64,000 bases of DNA from Nannobrachium achirus (lineage: Eukaryota; Chordata; Actinopteri; Myctophiformes; Myctophidae), in NCBI GenBank assembly GCA_963921795.1, contig OY997652.1:14245515-14309514 (forward strand), in the 5' to 3' direction. The position numbers and the translations under genes are program-made. The notes below the pieces were generated by a model. That model saw only the letters and a list, made by a program, of their open reading frames with translations. It was not told where the DNA came from and searched no databases. This document shows positions 61,920-64,000 of this stretch, one piece after another; position 1 is the first letter of the stretch; each line of letters opens with the position of its first letter.

Positions 61920-62110
61920 ACACAGAAAAAATATGTTCTTAAATGGTTCTTTAAAATGCTATAGGGTTCCATAAAGAACCATCAGCTAATAAAAACTAAT
62001 TTATTTAGAGAATGTTTTTTCATGTTCAGGCTTCCAGCCTGATTCTAGAAAACCCTTTCTTTTTCAAAGAACCATTTTTCATGGTTCTTTGAGGCAGCTT
62101 TAACCACTTA
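61920..62110. repeat. GGTTCTTTAAAG/AAAGAACC inverted repeat
   Basis: ATGGTTCTTTAAAATGCTAT, CATAAAGAACCAT and CAAAGAACCATTTTTCATGG form an imperfect inverted array. Family not identified. Confidence 0.5.
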
Positions 62111-62179
62111 AACTATTGCATACCAATTTTGGGAAGGTGTCTTGTCGCTTTAGATTTTATCCACTTTAACCATTACAGA

Positions 62180-62520
62180 GTGCAGCGCTGCAAGCTTGTA
62201 GTCGTAGATCTGCTATTTTTTAAAAAGAATTTGACCCGATTCCAAATGTCTTCTAAATCCTTCTTCTAAATCAGTGGTTCTCAAACTTTTTCATGTCAAG
62301 GACCCCCCAAAATTACATGTATTTGACTCCTCAGGATGGCCATAGGCGGTCCTAGCTTGTCATTACAGGAAGACTGTCTGGCCCCATTGGCCCTCCACAG
62401 AACACCACTGTGGACGTAACATGGTTCTGTATATAGCCCTTTTGGTGACCTCTCATTGCTACCCCAGTTGCTCCCCATTAAAATTATTTTTTCAGTCTGC
62501 AATTCAGCTACAACTGGCCA
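62180..62520. repeat. hairpin half and CAGTGGTTCTCAAAC MITE fragment
   Basis: GCAAGCTTGTAG then AGATCTGCTATTTTT (62189-62221) is a right hairpin arm with a 6-base insertion. CAGTGGTTCTCAAACTTTTT starts at 62272. Confidence 0.65.
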
Positions 62521-62639
62521 TACTTACACATAGGTGACATCTTCACGCCAATGTGCCAGGAGCCAGCCTGCCCAAAACATGCCCAGCGACTAAGAGCCAA
62601 GGAAAGAGAGGAATGAGGAGAGTGGTGCCATTGATCAAC

Positions 62640-63460
62640 AAGAATTTACTTTAGATTCCAGTCACATTTGCTATTGACAGGAAAGTCAGCAGAAGAAGTG
62701 GAAAAAATAAGTATTGAAATCTGACAACACACAGATATGTATTTTTGTGATCTTTTTTTTTTCTCCATGAGCAGCATCTTAATAAGATGTACTGTATGCA
62801 TGAATGGATTCATTTTCCTGCATGCCTTCAAAAATGAAAAATCTGATCTCATCTGTGAGTTCAGCATTACTGCCACTTTATTTCTAATGCAATTTCACTG
62901 CATGCATAATGAGTTCATTGCAGAGTGGTGCACATTAAAACATGGCAAGAGGTGTTCATAGCCTCATGGCCATATTGGCTTTTTACATGCACAAAGAACA
63001 TGTTCTTGTGGTACTGCCTTTGTAGTGATCAGATGTACAGGAAATGAGAATATTATATCAGCTTTGTAAAAAGAACTACTAATAATATTGAACATAAAAT
63101 GGCAATGAATGTGTTTGCTTGAAATATGCATATGTTTTTGCCAATTAGCCACCACCATAAACATATGCCCAAACATTACACAGAAAATATCCTTACACTG
63201 ACCCCATAACACATGTTGGATGGCTACTCATTATGTATTCTAATTTATTAAAATATGCATGATGTTAAAATGCGAGCAGAAATGGATTAAAATGTTACAA
63301 ATGACGGCTATCAAATTGTTCTTCCGGGAATGGCCATGTGCATTTCTCCATTTAGAATTTTCCATTACAAAATGCATTATAGTAAAGGCTGTCAAGGTTT
63401 TCACATATTAATGTTTTCATATTGGGTAGTAATCTACCACCTTGGGTGGTAGACTACTAA
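62640..63460. other. repeat-poor AT-rich island, candidate enhancer
   Basis: About 800 bases without recognisable repeats, with several ATGCAT and AATATGCAT motifs of POU/octamer type (for example near 63124 and 63254). Candidate conserved non-coding sequence; no conservation data are available here. Confidence 0.35.
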
Positions 63461-63538
63461 AAGTCTGGATTGGTCACTAATTTGATTAATTTAGCCAGAC
63501 TATTCCTTTGTTCACTTGTGAGCTTAGACGCATTTTTT

Positions 63539-63983
63539 TGCTATGATTGTATTAAAGTAAACAACGTTAAAGTCACCAACATTGCAGCTGTACAAAAAGC
63601 TCAAATTGTCCTCTTTCTATCTGCAAAGTGTTTGCTTCATAAAAATCCACCGTAGACATGTCATGAGCTACTTTCTGTCAAGAAATTCCGTGCAGGTGTT
63701 TGGAGTTTGAAAGCGCTCATGGGAAATCGGTCCTGTGTGGCACCTTTTTTCTAAATTGCACATAATGCAGGGGGCAGCAGGACGCTGCCGCGTAAACGAA
63801 CGCTTCCAAAGTTCAACACAAAATAATCACCAGCACAGAATTTCTTGACAGAAAGAAGCTCATAACATATCTTTGTTGAATTTTATGAAACAAACACTTT
63901 GCAGATTAAAAGAGGATAATTTAAGCTTTTATTACAGCTGCAATGTTGGTGAATTTAACACTGTTTAATACAATCAGATAGCA
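63539..63983. mobile_element. fold-back element with about 155-bp arms
   Basis: The left arm (TTGCTATGATTGTATTAAAG to TCTGTCAAGAAATTCCGTGC) is repeated in inverse from CACAGAATTTCTTGACAGAA to TTTAATACAATCAGATAGCA. Includes ATTGCAGCTGTA against TTACAGCTGCAAT and CAAAGTGTTTG against CAAACACTTTG. The loop is about 130 bases. Confidence 0.88.
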
Positions 63984-64000
63984 ATTTTCGGTTTGGATGG

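Overview
The window looks like teleost fish nuclear DNA. It has a low gene density, very long (CA)n tracts, tRNA-derived SINEs, and a very high load of short non-autonomous DNA transposons (MITEs), many with clean 8-bp target-site duplications (TSDs). It carries the 5' coding part of a vertebrate gene, znf618. The exact species cannot be told from the sequence.

Left part (2.4-12.3 kb, minus strand): the first five coding exons of znf618, encoding a C2H2 zinc-finger and hAT-dimerisation-type nuclear protein. The exons are 12251-11738 (start codon), 8069-7992 (zinc finger 1), 7008-6964, 3515-3426 (zinc finger 2) and 2557-2471. All junctions have GT/AG borders and all are phase 1, so the reading frame runs cleanly through them. 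The gene leaves the window on the left. The start exon holds an in-frame tandem duplication of a 61-64 residue unit.

Middle (36.7-37.9 kb, minus strand): an intronless cul2-derived open frame of 406 codons. It joins the amino-terminal third of cullin-2 directly to its carboxy-terminal winged-helix (neddylation) domain, with everything between missing. It is most likely a retrocopy. No other protein-coding gene could be supported. Everything to the right of 12.3 kb is either the upstream introns of znf618 or intergenic DNA.

Repeats fill much of the rest: hAT-type MITEs with 8-bp TSDs; TTAA-flanked fold-back MITEs of at least five families; two SINE families with 12-15 bp TSDs; a 16-bp minisatellite; a GGTTAGG-rich minisatellite; a threefold 600-bp tandem array; and many microsatellites. 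Two stretches (about 25.5-27.6 kb and 61.1-63.5 kb) are nearly free of repeats and may hold conserved regulatory DNA.

The most unusual signal is a palindromic module built on the arm AGCAGATCTACAAGCTCACA and its reverse complement. I count 18 two-armed copies and about 15 single-arm remnants in 64 kb. It sits near the middle of several MITE families whose ends are unrelated, its inner core varies with the host family, and several copies carry matched substitutions in both arms that keep the stem paired.
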